From Herbiconiux aconitum (GTDB lineage: Bacteria; Actinomycetota; Actinomycetes; Actinomycetales; Microbacteriaceae): DNA of 64,000 nt. Below the pieces are notes generated by a model. It had not been told where the DNA came from. It was given only the letters and a program-made list of their open reading frames with translations, and did no database searches. The stretch spans positions 1,550,001 through 1,614,000 of the forward strand of contig NZ_JANLCM010000001.1 in NCBI RefSeq assembly GCF_024979235.1. Reading direction: 5' to 3'. Of the stretch, positions 15,460-24,061 are shown piece after piece (positions within the stretch are counted from its first letter, which is position 1; each line of letters opens with the position of its first letter). Position numbers and translations under genes: made by a program.

Positions 15460-16863
15460 ATGACCGATGTCGCGCCCACCACCGCCCTCACCGTCGTCGA
15501 CGCCGTGATCATCCCGATGGCCGATGGGAGCGACTGGTTCCGTGGCTGGATGAGCGTGGGAACCGACGGGCGCATCACGGGGCTCGGCGAAGGCGATCCG
15601 CCGAGTGCCGCCGCCGGCCGCGTGCTCGACGCCCGTGGCGCCTTCGTGGCCCCCGGCTTCATCTCGGCGCACAGTCACCTCTTCACCTCGGGCATGCGCG
15701 GCATGACCCCGGGCGAGCCGCTCTACGGCTGGGTGGGCGAGCAGAGCACCTTCATCTCGGCCGCCTCCGCCGACGACATCTACTGGTTCACGCTGCACGG
15801 ATGCCTCGACTTTCTCGGCAACGGCGTCACGAGCGCCTACAACTTCACCGATTCGCGCGTGGTGGGAAAGTACGACGCTGCCACCGATACCCGCGAGATC
15901 TTCGCGATCCGGCCCGAGGAGTACCTGTTCAGTCAGATCGACGCTGCGCGCGACGCGGGGCTGCGCACGATGAATTCGATCCGGCTCGACAGCGAGTTCC
16001 AGCCGGTCGAGGAGGCGTTCGAGGTGTTCGCTCGGGCCGTCGAGCACGTGCAGCAGAACGTTCCCGCCGGGCTCGACCTGGGCGCCTCGGTGTTCGGCGC
16101 CGTGCAGTGGTCGGCGTCGGCCCAGGCCGCGCGCGACGAGGTGCGGGCGATGGATGCGCACGGCATCGGCAACCAGGCGCATTTCCTCGAGACGAGCGAG
16201 GCCCTCGACCAGCAGCGCGAGAAGTTCCGGTGGTACGAGGAGGCGGGGGCGCTGCGGCCGGGATTCCTGTTCGGCCACTTCGTGCATCCGGATGTCTTCA
16301 TGTCACGGGTCGCAGCCGACAAGGGGGCCGGGATGGTGTGGCAGCCGACGTCGAACGGTCGGCTCGGATCGGGGATCGCCGACATCCCGCGCTTCCGCGA
16401 ACTGGGCATGCCGATCGGCGTGGGGCTCGACGACCAGTCCTGCACGGATGTCTCCGACCCGTTCCAGAATCTGCGGATCGGCATCTACACCCAGCGCGCC
16501 GTGAACGAGGATGCCGGCATCCTGATGCCCCGCGACATGCTGCGCATGCACACCCTCGGCTCCGCGGAGGCGCTCGGTGTCGACGACCGGATCGGTTCGC
16601 TCGAGGTGGGCAAGTTCGCCGACTTCCTCGTGGTCGACCCCGCCTCGCCCGACACGGGACCGGTGTGGGACGTCTACGCGCATTACGCCTTCGCGATGGG
16701 CCTGCGCAACCTGACGCAGGTCTACGTGGGCGGCGAGCTCGTGTCGCAGAACGGGCGCAGCACGCATCCGCTCGCCGCCGACGCCTCCCGCGAACTGCAC
16801 ACCCGCGTGCGCGAGGTCGCGGCTCGCGCCGCTTCCCGCAGCACCTCGCGTCTGGCCTGGTGA
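15460..16863 (+). CDS. Metal-dependent amidohydrolase (TRZ/ATZ, cytosine-deaminase-like superfamily)
   Basis: A 467-residue subtype III amidohydrolase. Metal ligands are visible in order: the HxH in APGFISAHSHLFTSG, the strand-5 His in NQAHFLETSEA, the strand-6 His in FLFGHFVHPD and the catalytic Asp in GVGLDDQSCTDVSDPF. The C terminus returns to the small beta domain (GSLEVGKFADFLVVDP). This is typical of deaminases and chlorohydrolases acting on N-heterocycles or guanine-like compounds. The exact substrate is not evident. RBS GGAGAGGA precedes ATG 15460. Confidence 0.87.
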   Translation: MTDVAPTTALTVVDAVIIPMADGSDWFRGWMSVGTDGRITGLGEGDPPSAAAGRVLDARGAFVAPGFISAHSHLFTSGMRGMTPGEPLYGWVGEQSTFISAASADDIYWFTLHGCLDFLGNGVTSAYNFTDSRVVGKYDAATDTREIFAIRPEEYLFSQIDAARDAGLRTMNSIRLDSEFQPVEEAFEVFARAVEHVQQNVPAGLDLGASVFGAVQWSASAQAARDEVRAMDAHGIGNQAHFLETSEALDQQREKFRWYEEAGALRPGFLFGHFVHPDVFMSRVAADKGAGMVWQPTSNGRLGSGIADIPRFRELGMPIGVGLDDQSCTDVSDPFQNLRIGIYTQRAVNEDAGILMPRDMLRMHTLGSAEALGVDDRIGSLEVGKFADFLVVDPASPDTGPVWDVYAHYAFAMGLRNLTQVYVGGELVSQNGRSTHPLAADASRELHTRVREVAARAASRSTSRLAW

Positions 16864-16871
16864 ACGCGCGG

Positions 16872-16934
16872 CATCGAGTGGGCACGATTCGTCATGCAGC
16901 ACGCCCCTGGGCGACCAATCGTGCCCACTCGATG
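16872..16934. repeat. Long palindrome between amidohydrolase and GNAT genes
   Basis: 18-bp perfect arms (16872-16889 and 16917-16934) with a 27-nt loop, starting 9 bp after the amidohydrolase stop and ending 44 bp before the GNAT start. A terminator is possible, but there is no T run. Its sequence is unrelated to families A and B. Confidence 0.85.
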
Positions 16935-16978
16935 GGGCGCGCAGTACCGTGGCAGCATGGTGGCTGCACTGAGACCCC

Positions 16979-17425
16979 ATGCCCGCGGAGAAGTTCGCCG
17001 CGTGGCTCGAGCGCCACAGCGCCGAGTACGTGCGGGAACGGATGGCGGCGGGTGATTCCGCCGAGTACGCGAACGAGCGTGCGACCGAGTCCAACGCCCA
17101 GTACTTCCCCGACGGGGCGCCGGCTGAGGGCCAGCTCGTCTTCGAGGTGGTGACAGGCGACGGTGAGTTCGTGGGCGTGCTGTGGATCGGGCCGATGTCG
17201 CCTCGGCATCCGCAGGAGTGGTGGGTGTTCGACATCGAGATCGACGAGGCGTATCGCGGCCGGGGCGTCGGCCGCGAGACCATGCTGCTCGCCGAGACGG
17301 AGGCCCGTGCGCACGGCGCCGTGAAGCTCGGCCTCAACGTCTTCGGCCACAACACCGTGGCCCAGCGGCTCTATACCTCGCTCGGCTACGAGACGACGGC
17401 GATCACCATGGCGAAACCACTCTGA
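16979..17425 (+). CDS. GNAT-family N-acetyltransferase
   Basis: A 148-residue protein with the acetyl-CoA-binding motif A IDEAYRGRGVGRETMLLAETEA and motif B GLNVFGHNTVAQRLYTSLGYE. The central beta strands carry WWVFDIEIDE. It transfers an acetyl group from acetyl-CoA to an amine of unknown identity. The N-terminal ~60 residues (VRERMAAGDSAEYANERATESNAQYFPDG) match a subgroup of actinobacterial GNATs. The RBS is weak. The gene is followed after 33 bp by the nitronate monooxygenase gene. Confidence 0.87.
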   Translation: MPAEKFAAWLERHSAEYVRERMAAGDSAEYANERATESNAQYFPDGAPAEGQLVFEVVTGDGEFVGVLWIGPMSPRHPQEWWVFDIEIDEAYRGRGVGRETMLLAETEARAHGAVKLGLNVFGHNTVAQRLYTSLGYETTAITMAKPL

Positions 17426-17458
17426 GTCCCGGCCCCGGGCGCGAGTAGGGTGAAAGCG

Positions 17459-18481
17459 ATGTTCGATTTTCGTGCACTCCGCGTTCCGATCGTGCAGGCG
17501 CCGATGGCCGGCGGCCCCTCGACACCTGAGCTCGCGGCTGCCGTGAGCAATGCCGGAGCGCTCGGCTTCCTCGCCGCCGGGTACCGCAGCGCCGACGCGC
17601 TCGACGAGCAGATCCACCGCACACGACTCATCACGGGTGAGGCCTTCGGCGTGAACCTGTTCGTGCCGCAGCCGTCCGTCGCCACCGCGGAGACGCTCGC
17701 CGCCTACGCTGCGGAACTGGCACCGGATGCGGCCGGGCACAGCGTCGAAACCGGTGTACCGCATCCGGATGACGACGCCTGGGCCGAGAAGCTCGACGTG
17801 CTGCTCGCCCTCCGACCCGCGGTGGCCTCGTTCACCTTCGGCAGTCCCGACGCCGAGACCATCGGCCGACTCGGCGACGCCGAAGTGCTCGTCACCGTCA
17901 CGGTCACCTCGCTCGCCGAGGCGCAGATCGCCCTCTCGAACGGGGCACCCGTGCTCGTGCTGCAGGGGCCGCTCGCCGGAGGCCATCGCGGCACCTTCGA
18001 TCCGGCCGCCGATCCGCCGAGCGACGATCTCGACACCCTTTTCGGCAGCATCCACCACTACACGGATGCGCCGCTCGTCGCCGCCGGCGGCCTCACCACC
18101 CCGGCCGCCATCGCTCACGTGCTCGCTCGCGGTGCTGTCGCCGCACAGGCCGGAACCGCGTTCCTCCTCGCCCGCGAGGCCGGCACCACCGCCGTGCAGC
18201 GCGCGGCACTCGTCGACGAGCAGTTCACCGACACCGCCGTCACCCGCGCCTTCTCCGGTCGCCCGGCGCGGGGTCTCCTCAACGACTTCATGCGTCGGCA
18301 CGATCCCGCAGCACCCCTCGGCTACCCGGAGGTCAACCAACTCACCATGCCCCTTCGCGCCGCCGCCACCGCGGCCGGCGACCCGCACGGCACCAACGTG
18401 TGGGCGGGGGCGGACTACCGCTCCATCCGGTCCGGCAGCGCAGCCGAGATCGTCCGGCACCTCGCGAAGGAGATCGTGTGA
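17459..18481 (+). CDS. NAD(P)H-dependent flavin oxidoreductase / nitronate monooxygenase
   Basis: ATG 17459 has AGGG eight bases upstream and is preferred to GTG 17450. The 340-residue TIM-barrel protein starts with LRVPIVQAPMAGGPSTPELAAAVSNAGALGFLAAGY, the FMN-binding signature of the 2-nitropropane dioxygenase family, and contains VTVTVTSLAEAQIALSNG and AAGGLTTPAAIAHVLARGAVAAQAGTAFL. It should oxidise alkyl nitronates or act as an NAD(P)H:quinone reductase. Its stop overlaps the GTG start of the PPK2 gene, so the two are co-translated although no metabolic link is obvious. Confidence 0.88.
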   Translation: MFDFRALRVPIVQAPMAGGPSTPELAAAVSNAGALGFLAAGYRSADALDEQIHRTRLITGEAFGVNLFVPQPSVATAETLAAYAAELAPDAAGHSVETGVPHPDDDAWAEKLDVLLALRPAVASFTFGSPDAETIGRLGDAEVLVTVTVTSLAEAQIALSNGAPVLVLQGPLAGGHRGTFDPAADPPSDDLDTLFGSIHHYTDAPLVAAGGLTTPAAIAHVLARGAVAAQAGTAFLLAREAGTTAVQRAALVDEQFTDTAVTRAFSGRPARGLLNDFMRRHDPAAPLGYPEVNQLTMPLRAAATAAGDPHGTNVWAGADYRSIRSGSAAEIVRHLAKEIV

Positions 18482-19329
18482 CCAAGCACTCCACCCATTC
18501 CACCGGCTGGAGCGACCGCTTGCGGGTCAGCGGCCCCGTCGACCTCTCGGCCATCGACACATCGGCGACCCCGGGCGTGCTCGACAAGGATGCCGCTGAA
18601 GACGTGTTCGGCGGAACGAGTCGATCACTTAGCAAGCTCCAGGAGAGGCTCTTCGCCGGCAGCCTGTCCGGCAGCGAGCGCTCCGTGCTGCTCGTTCTGC
18701 AGGGAATGGACACCGCGGGCAAGGGCGGCGTGGTGAAGAGGGTGGCCGGACCGATGGACCCTCAGGGCATCTCGCACCACGCGTTCAAGAAGCCGACCGA
18801 GGAGGAACGGGCGCATCCGTTCCTCTGGCGGGTGGAGAAGGAGCTCCCCGCGCCCGGCCACATCGGCATCTTCGACCGGTCGCACTACGAAGACGTGCTC
18901 GTGCCGCGCGTGCACGAGCTCATCACCTCGGAGGAGTTGACCGCGCGCTACGCCGAGATCAACGAGTTCGAACGCCGGCTGGTGTCGAACGGCACGACGG
19001 TGCTGAAGGTGATGCTGCATCTCGGCCGCGACGAGCAGAAGAACCGCCTGCTGCGGCGCCTCGACCGCTCCGACAAGCACTGGAAGTTCAACCCGGGCGA
19101 CGTCGACGACCGCGGTCTGTGGCCGCTGTTCCAGGACGCCTACGAGGTGGCACTCACCGAGACCAGCACCGAGCACGCGCCGTGGCACGTGGTGCCGGCC
19201 GACAAGAAGTGGTACTCGGCGCTGGCCGTGCAGCAGATCCTCGACGAGGCGCTGCAGGCGCTCGACCTCGGCTGGCCCGCGGCCGACTACGACGTCGAAG
19301 AGCAGCGGAAGCGGTTGCTCGCGACCTGA
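18478..19329 (+). CDS. ppk2: Polyphosphate kinase 2 family protein
   Basis: GTG 18478 overlaps the upstream stop as GTGA and has AAGGAG just before it. The 283-residue protein has Walker A QGMDTAGKGG (about 75-84), Walker B GIFDRSHYEDVLVPRV and the lid/basic segment LGRDEQKNRLLRRLDRSDKHWKF, the standard PPK2 set. PPK2 enzymes transfer phosphate between polyphosphate and nucleotides (commonly AMP, ADP or GDP). The one-domain length fits class I or III; the sequence alone does not settle the nucleotide preference. Confidence 0.92.
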   Translation: MTKHSTHSTGWSDRLRVSGPVDLSAIDTSATPGVLDKDAAEDVFGGTSRSLSKLQERLFAGSLSGSERSVLLVLQGMDTAGKGGVVKRVAGPMDPQGISHHAFKKPTEEERAHPFLWRVEKELPAPGHIGIFDRSHYEDVLVPRVHELITSEELTARYAEINEFERRLVSNGTTVLKVMLHLGRDEQKNRLLRRLDRSDKHWKFNPGDVDDRGLWPLFQDAYEVALTETSTEHAPWHVVPADKKWYSALAVQQILDEALQALDLGWPAADYDVEEQRKRLLAT

Positions 19330-19397
19330 GTGGTGCTCGGGTCAACTGCGCGTGCGGCGGGTGACGCGGCGTGCGGCGCCGGTGGTAGCGTTCCGGC

Positions 19398-19862
19398 ATG
19401 GTTCCCTCGGTGGACGTGCGGGAGGCGACAGCCGGTGACGCCGCCGCCCTGGCCGGGATAGCGGCCGCCGCCTACGCCGTCTACCTTCCTCGCATGCCGG
19501 ACGGTATGCGCCCGGTGCCGATGGACGCCAACTACGCGGCCGTCGTCGAGCGCGGCGGCGTGTGGGTGACGGAGCGCGACGGAACCATCACCGGGTTCGT
19601 GGTGATCGTGGTGTCGACCGACCACGTGCTCCTGGAGAACATCGCCGTTCATCCCGACTTCCAGGGGCAGGGGGTGGGGCGACGGCTGTTGGCGTTGGTC
19701 GAGGACATCACCCGCCGCCAGCGACTCACGACCATCCGGCTCTACACCCACGTCGTCATGGTGGAGAATCAGCGGCTGTACGAACGGCTGGGCTACGTCG
19801 AGACCGAGCGGCGGCGTGATGACGACCGTGATCGCGTCTTCTACGAGAAGGCGCTCCCCTGA
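19398..19862 (+). CDS. GNAT-family N-acetyltransferase
   Basis: A 154-residue protein beginning VDVREATAGDAAALAGIAAAAYAVY, typical of GNAT strand 1-helix 1. Motif A is IAVHPDFQGQGVGRRLLALVED and motif B is IRLYTHVVMVENQRLYERLGYVETERRR. It uses acetyl-CoA to acetylate an unidentified amine or amino acid. The last codons and the stop lie in a 16-nt tandem repeat (19845-19892), so the C terminus may vary between strains. Confidence 0.87.
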   Translation: MVPSVDVREATAGDAAALAGIAAAAYAVYLPRMPDGMRPVPMDANYAAVVERGGVWVTERDGTITGFVVIVVSTDHVLLENIAVHPDFQGQGVGRRLLALVEDITRRQRLTTIRLYTHVVMVENQRLYERLGYVETERRRDDDRDRVFYEKALP

Positions 19863-19892
19863 GAAGGCGGTCTCCTGAGAAGGCGCTCTCCT
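19845..19892 (+). repeat. Three 16-nt tandem repeats across a stop codon
   Basis: Units gagaaggcgctcccct, gagaaggcggtctcct and gagaaggcgctctcct lie at 19845-19860, 19861-19876 and 19877-19892. The GNAT stop codon (19860-19862) sits at the first junction. The period is not a multiple of three, so copy-number changes would alter the C-terminal frame. Confidence 0.8.
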
Positions 19893-19953
19893 GAGGAGCG
19901 GCTCGCGAGGCGCGACCGAGTTCAGAGACCCGGGTGATGACGCTGTTTGCCGT

Positions 19954-20023
19954 GGACAACTCCAATCGTGGTTCCGACCGGGGCCCCAGGGAGCCGCGGT
20001 TCGCAGCACGATTGGAGATGTCC
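19954..20023. terminator. Palindrome between convergent GNAT and glycosyltransferase genes
   Basis: Arms 19954-19970 and 20007-20023 pair at 16 of 17 positions around a 36-nt loop that can fold further. Position between convergent genes (stops at 19862 and 20045) suits a bidirectional terminator. Confidence 0.55.
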
Positions 20024-20044
20024 GGCCGACGCGCTCGGACGAGG

Positions 20045-21337
20045 TCAGCGGGCGGGGGCGGGGGTGAGGCCCACGAGCACCGCGTCGAGGCCCGAGAGGC
20101 CGGGGGAGGCCACGATGTCGGAGCCGATGCGCGCACTCGCCTCGCGGTAGCGCGGCTCGGCGAGCACCTCGCGCACGGCGTCGCGGATGCGTGCGGGGGT
20201 CGGCTCGTTGGTCTTGAGGTTCACGCCGACGCCCGACCAGGCGACCCGCGCGGTGACCTCCACCTTGTCTTCGGTGGCGCCCGCCACGACGAGCGGAACC
20301 CCGTGCTCCATCGCGTAGTGCACACCGCCGTAGCCGCCGTTCGTGAGGAACACATCGGTCAGCGGCAGCAGCCGGTCGTAGGGCAGGTACGACGCGGCGC
20401 GCACATTGGCGGGCAACGGATGCGGCAGCGTGTCGAGCGGGCGACCACCGGTGCTCACCACCACGAGCACGTCTTCGCTCGCGAGCGCGGTCAGCGCCGG
20501 AGCGATCAGTTCGTCGTAGTTCTTGTTCGCCACCGTGCCCTGGGTGATGTGCACCACAGGCCGGGAGCCGTCGAGGTCGTTCCACCACTCCGGAACCGGG
20601 GTGGTCGACGGCGTGGTACGCGACACGGGGCCCACGAAGTGGACCGTGCGAGGGAGGTCGCTCCGCGGGTATTCGAAGGCGGGCACCGTGAACTGCACGA
20701 TGGCATCGGCCAGAGCGGCCGAGCCGAGGAAGAAGGTGGTGAGTTCGCCCCCGGTGGTCTCGCGGATCATCCGCACCGCCTGCTCCTGCACCGGTCGGAA
20801 CACCACCTTCTCGGCCATGGTCTTCAGCACGCGGTTGCGCAGGCGACCGCGAAGGCCCGGGATCGGCGTCGCACCGAAACCGAACGGCGCCGTGTCGACG
20901 CTGTCGATGCCGAGGGGAACGATGCCGAGGTTGATGACGGGCGGCCGTGTGCCGGGCCGGGTGAGCAGGAAGAGGGCGCCGATGAAGAGCGACTCCACCA
21001 GCACGGCGTCGGTGTGCTCGGCGGCGAGGGCGGCGTCGAGTGCGGCCAGTTGGGCGGGGGCGGGGGCGACGAAGATCGTGTTCATGTCGTAGCGGATGCC
21101 GGCGGGGCCTTTCAATCCGACCCGGCCGGGGAAAGCGGCATCCATGTCGGTGTCGTCGTAGTCTGCTTCGGCGGGGAGCGGCAGGAAGGTGGCGCCGGTG
21201 GCCTCGACGGCGTCGCGGTAGCGGCCGCCCGTGAGGAAGCGGACGCGATGGCCGGCGGCCACGAGGTGGCGGGCGACGGCGAGGAGCGGGGTGACATGGC
21301 CGTGGACGGGGGTGCTGCAGAGGAGAAGGGAGGACAT
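20045..21337 (-). CDS. UGT/MGT-type glycosyltransferase (GT1)
   Basis: A 430-residue GT-B protein. The N-terminal domain starts LLLCSTPVHGHVTPLLAVARHLVAAGHRVRFLTG (acceptor side, His near residue 13). The C-terminal domain carries VVHITQGTVANKN, SYLPYDRLLPLTDVFLTNGGYGGVHYAMEHGVPLVV and a terminal helix, the nucleotide-sugar site of macrolide/flavonoid-type glycosyltransferases. It should glycosylate a small molecule such as an antibiotic or phenolic compound in the cytoplasm. A TetR-type gene is divergently transcribed with a palindrome over this gene's promoter, suggesting inducible detoxification. Confidence 0.88.
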   Translation of the reverse strand: MSSLLLCSTPVHGHVTPLLAVARHLVAAGHRVRFLTGGRYRDAVEATGATFLPLPAEADYDDTDMDAAFPGRVGLKGPAGIRYDMNTIFVAPAPAQLAALDAALAAEHTDAVLVESLFIGALFLLTRPGTRPPVINLGIVPLGIDSVDTAPFGFGATPIPGLRGRLRNRVLKTMAEKVVFRPVQEQAVRMIRETTGGELTTFFLGSAALADAIVQFTVPAFEYPRSDLPRTVHFVGPVSRTTPSTTPVPEWWNDLDGSRPVVHITQGTVANKNYDELIAPALTALASEDVLVVVSTGGRPLDTLPHPLPANVRAASYLPYDRLLPLTDVFLTNGGYGGVHYAMEHGVPLVVAGATEDKVEVTARVAWSGVGVNLKTNEPTPARIRDAVREVLAEPRYREASARIGSDIVASPGLSGLDAVLVGLTPAPAR

Positions 21338-21386
21338 CAGTGGGGCCTTCGTGTAGGGGACGAGGGGTTAAGCTTGGCTATACCGA

Positions 21387-21418
21387 TGAAGTATTCACTA
21401 CCCCGCTAGGAAAGTCAA
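21387..21418 (-). promoter_or_regulatory. Glycosyltransferase promoter with overlapping operator-like palindrome
   Basis: On the minus strand TTGACT (21418-21413), a 17-bp spacer and AATACT (21395-21390) form a good sigma-70 promoter for the glycosyltransferase. TGAAGTATTCA (21387-21397, 4-bp arms) covers the -10. The region is shared with the divergent TetR start at 21420. Confidence 0.5.
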
Positions 21419-21419
21419 T

Positions 21420-22097
21420 ATGCCTGACAACCGGAGTTCCGCCGTTCGCAGCTACAACTCGACGCTGCGCGCCGAACAGGCGGCGAACACGCGCCAGCGC
21501 ATCCTCGACGCCGCGGCCGCCTGCTTCGCTCGATCGGGCTACGCCGGCACCTCCCTCGCCGACATCGCCGCTGAGGCCGGGGTCTCGGTGGAGACCGTGA
21601 AGCTGAGCGGCCCGAAGCGCGCGCTGCTGCTCGCCGCATTCGAGCAGGCCTTCGCCGGAAGCGAAGGGCCGCAGACCATTGCCGAGCGAGACGTCGGGCG
21701 CGGCATCCTGCAACTCGAGGATGATCAGGTGGTCGCCGGTTTCGTGCACTTCGTGGCCGAAGCGAACCGGCGCACCAGCGGACTCTGGGCGGGTTTCCTG
21801 AGCGCGGCGTCGTCGGACGCGCTCGTGCGCCAGGAGCTCGACGACCTGCTGCTCCGACGGCGCGCCGACTTCCTCGCCGCGGTTGCGGAATTCGAGCGGC
21901 GCGGACTCATTGGCCCGGTGCTCGACGACGGTTCGCGGCGGGAGCTCGCCGACATCCTCTCCTTCGTCGCCTCGCCGGAGAGCCACGAGCAGCTCGTGAC
22001 GCAATCCGGCTGGAGCATGGAACGGTACGAGGCCTGGCTGCGCGACGCTGTCGCGCGCCTGGTTCTCGACGGCTGGGGCAGCCCCGGCGGGGAGTGA
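21420..22097 (+). CDS. TetR-family transcriptional regulator
   Basis: The 225-residue protein has a TetR helix-turn-helix at about residues 19-62 (ANTRQRILDAAAACFARSGYAGTSLADIAAEAGVSVETVK) and a larger, variable ligand-binding C-terminal domain. The typical LYxHF turn is altered after the recognition helix (KLSGPKRALLLAAFE), as in some actinobacterial members. It is divergent from the glycosyltransferase and separated by 82 bp with a palindrome over the opposite promoter; by family precedent it represses that gene until a ligand binds. The SDR gene downstream may also be under its control. Confidence 0.87.
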   Translation: MPDNRSSAVRSYNSTLRAEQAANTRQRILDAAAACFARSGYAGTSLADIAAEAGVSVETVKLSGPKRALLLAAFEQAFAGSEGPQTIAERDVGRGILQLEDDQVVAGFVHFVAEANRRTSGLWAGFLSAASSDALVRQELDDLLLRRRADFLAAVAEFERRGLIGPVLDDGSRRELADILSFVASPESHEQLVTQSGWSMERYEAWLRDAVARLVLDGWGSPGGE

Positions 22098-22193
22098 GTG
22101 TTACCCCTTTTCGTTGCTCGGGGATGCGCGGCGGGGCTAGCGTCGATCGAAGAGATCGCGTCTCCCCGCGACCCGATCGAGAAGGGAACCCCC

Positions 22194-23018
22194 ATGGCTC
22201 AGAAGGTTTGGTTCATCACCGGCGCATCGCGCGGATTCGGTCGCGAGTGGGCGACCGCCGCCCTCGAGCGCGGCGACAGCGTGGCCGCGACCGCACGCGA
22301 CACGGCGACGCTCGCGGAACTCGTCGACCGCTTCGGCGAGCGCATCCTGCCGCTCCAGCTCGACGTCACCGATCGTGAGGCCGACTTCGCCGCCGTCACC
22401 GAGGCGTTCAACTACTTCGGACGCCTCGATGTCGTCGTGAACAACGCCGGCTACGGGCATTTCGGATTCGTCGAGGAACTCAGCGAGGCTGAGGCGCGGG
22501 CGCAGTTGGAGACGAACCTGTTCGGAGCGCTCTGGATCACGCAGGCCGCGTTGCCGTTCCTCCGCGAGCAGGGAAGCGGCCACATCATCCAGGTCTCGTC
22601 GATCGGCGGCATCTCGGCCTTCCCGCTGGTGGGCATCTACCACGCGTCGAAGTGGGCGCTCGAGGGCCTCTCGCAGGCGCTCGCCCAGGAGGTCGGCGTT
22701 TTCGGCGTGAAGGTGACGCTCGTGGAGCCGGGCGGCTTCAGCACCGACTGGAGCGGCTCCTCGTCGTCGACGTCCGAGCCGCTCGAGGACTACGCCGAGT
22801 TGCACGCCCAGGTCGGCGCCGCGCGCGCCGCCCAGTTGGGCAGACGCGGCGATCCTGCGGCCTCGGCGGCGGCGATGCTCCGAGTGGTCGACGCCGAGGA
22901 GCCGCCGCTGCGCGTGTTCTTCGGAACCGCGCCGCTCGGCATCGCGAAGGCCGACTACGCCTCGCGCATAGCGACATGGGAGAAGTGGCAGGACGTGTCG
23001 GAGCTCGCCCAGGGCTGA
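22194..23018 (+). CDS. Short-chain dehydrogenase/reductase
   Basis: ATG 22194 has AAGGGAA upstream. The 274-residue classical SDR shows the cofactor motif TGASRGFGREWA, the structural NNAGYG, catalytic Ser in IQVSSIGGIS and the YHASK catalytic pair. The residues after the second strand (ARDTATL) favour NADP(H). It should reduce or oxidise a carbonyl/alcohol of unknown structure. It follows the TetR gene by 96 bp on the same strand and could belong to the same detoxification unit. Confidence 0.89.
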   Translation: MAQKVWFITGASRGFGREWATAALERGDSVAATARDTATLAELVDRFGERILPLQLDVTDREADFAAVTEAFNYFGRLDVVVNNAGYGHFGFVEELSEAEARAQLETNLFGALWITQAALPFLREQGSGHIIQVSSIGGISAFPLVGIYHASKWALEGLSQALAQEVGVFGVKVTLVEPGGFSTDWSGSSSSTSEPLEDYAELHAQVGAARAAQLGRRGDPAASAAAMLRVVDAEEPPLRVFFGTAPLGIAKADYASRIATWEKWQDVSELAQG

Positions 23019-23022
23019 GGGT

Positions 23023-23097
23023 TCCCGATAACTACCGGAATCCGAGGACCGGTGCCGTGTAGGGCACTGGTCCCTCGGATTTGCGGAGTTATCGGGA
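23023..23097. terminator. Palindrome between convergent SDR and oxidoreductase genes
   Basis: Outer arms 23023-23032 and 23088-23097 are perfect over 10 bp and the pairing continues inward with a few mismatches almost to the centre, giving a ~75-nt near-palindrome. It overlaps the stop codon (23089-23091) of the minus-strand gene. A bidirectional terminator is likely. Confidence 0.6.
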
Positions 23098-24033
23098 CGA
23101 CTGCGTGGCGAGCGCGCGGCGGGTGTCATCGCCCACGAGGTCGGCGTTGATCTGCGTGGCGACGGATGCGCCCGATGCCGCCGCCATCACCACGAGCGCG
23201 TGGGAGACAGCGGAGTTGCCCGCCACCCAGACGCCCGGCACCGACGTGGCGCCGAAGGCGTCCGACGCGACCCATTCGCCCTGCATGGTCTCGGCCCGCG
23301 CCGCACCCAGCTGACGTAGCAGCTCGTCGTTGGCCTCGAGGCGCGGGCCCACGAAGACGCGGTCGAGGGGGAGGACCGAGTCGTCTTCGAGAGTGAGGCC
23401 GGTCAGCGTGCCGTCGGCGTCTTCGACCACGGCGCTCACCGCGCGCGCGTCGATGCGCACGCCCCGTGCCTCGAGCCCCGCGCGGGTCTCGGGGTCGAGA
23501 TCCGCGGTGAGTGGGCCCACGAACGTCACGTCGGCCGACCACTGCCGCAGCAGCCCCGCCTGGTGCACGCTCATGGCCGAGGTGGCGAGCACGCCGATCC
23601 GCTGGTCGCGCGATTCCCAACCGTCGCAGTAGGGGCAGGCGACGGCGCCGCGGCCCCACTGGCGGGCGAGGCCGGGGATGTCGGGCAGCTCGTCGCGCAG
23701 ACCGGTGGCGATCACGAGGCGTCGGCCCGTGAGCATCCGGCCGTCGTCGAGCTCGATCGTGAACGCGCCGGCCTCACCCCCGGCTCGCACCGCCCGACCG
23801 CTCACGACCTCGCCGCCATAGCCTCGCACCTCGGCGCGCCCGATCTCGAGCAGCTCCAACGGCGACATCCCGTCGCGGCTGAGGAAGCCGTGCATGTGGG
23901 GGGCGAAGCGGTTGCGCGGCTCGCCGGCGTCGACCACCACCACCCGACGGCGGGCGCGGGCGAGCACGAGGGCCGCGTTGAGGCCGGCGGCTCCGCCGCC
24001 GATGACGATGACATCCCAGGATTCTTGGTTCAT
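23089..24033 (-). CDS. Thioredoxin-reductase-like NAD(P)/FAD oxidoreductase
   Basis: ATG 24033 gives a 314-residue protein that begins WDVIVIGGGAAGLNAALVLARARRRVVVVDAG, the FAD-binding GxGxxG motif. A redox CPYC sits in GRGAVACPYCDGWE, as in thioredoxin reductases, and a second Rossmann motif for NADPH follows (IGVLATSAMSVHQAGLL). The C terminus has the FAD-contacting VPGVWVAGNSAVSHALVVMAAASG; the usual GD is GN here. It should be a thioredoxin-reductase-like disulfide reductase, although the partner thioredoxin is not nearby. The divergent XRE-cupin gene is the probable regulator. Confidence 0.87.
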   Translation of the reverse strand: MNQESWDVIVIGGGAAGLNAALVLARARRRVVVVDAGEPRNRFAPHMHGFLSRDGMSPLELLEIGRAEVRGYGGEVVSGRAVRAGGEAGAFTIELDDGRMLTGRRLVIATGLRDELPDIPGLARQWGRGAVACPYCDGWESRDQRIGVLATSAMSVHQAGLLRQWSADVTFVGPLTADLDPETRAGLEARGVRIDARAVSAVVEDADGTLTGLTLEDDSVLPLDRVFVGPRLEANDELLRQLGAARAETMQGEWVASDAFGATSVPGVWVAGNSAVSHALVVMAAASGASVATQINADLVGDDTRRALATQSSR

Positions 24034-24061
24034 GCCTCCACTGTCCCGCGCCGACCCGCAC

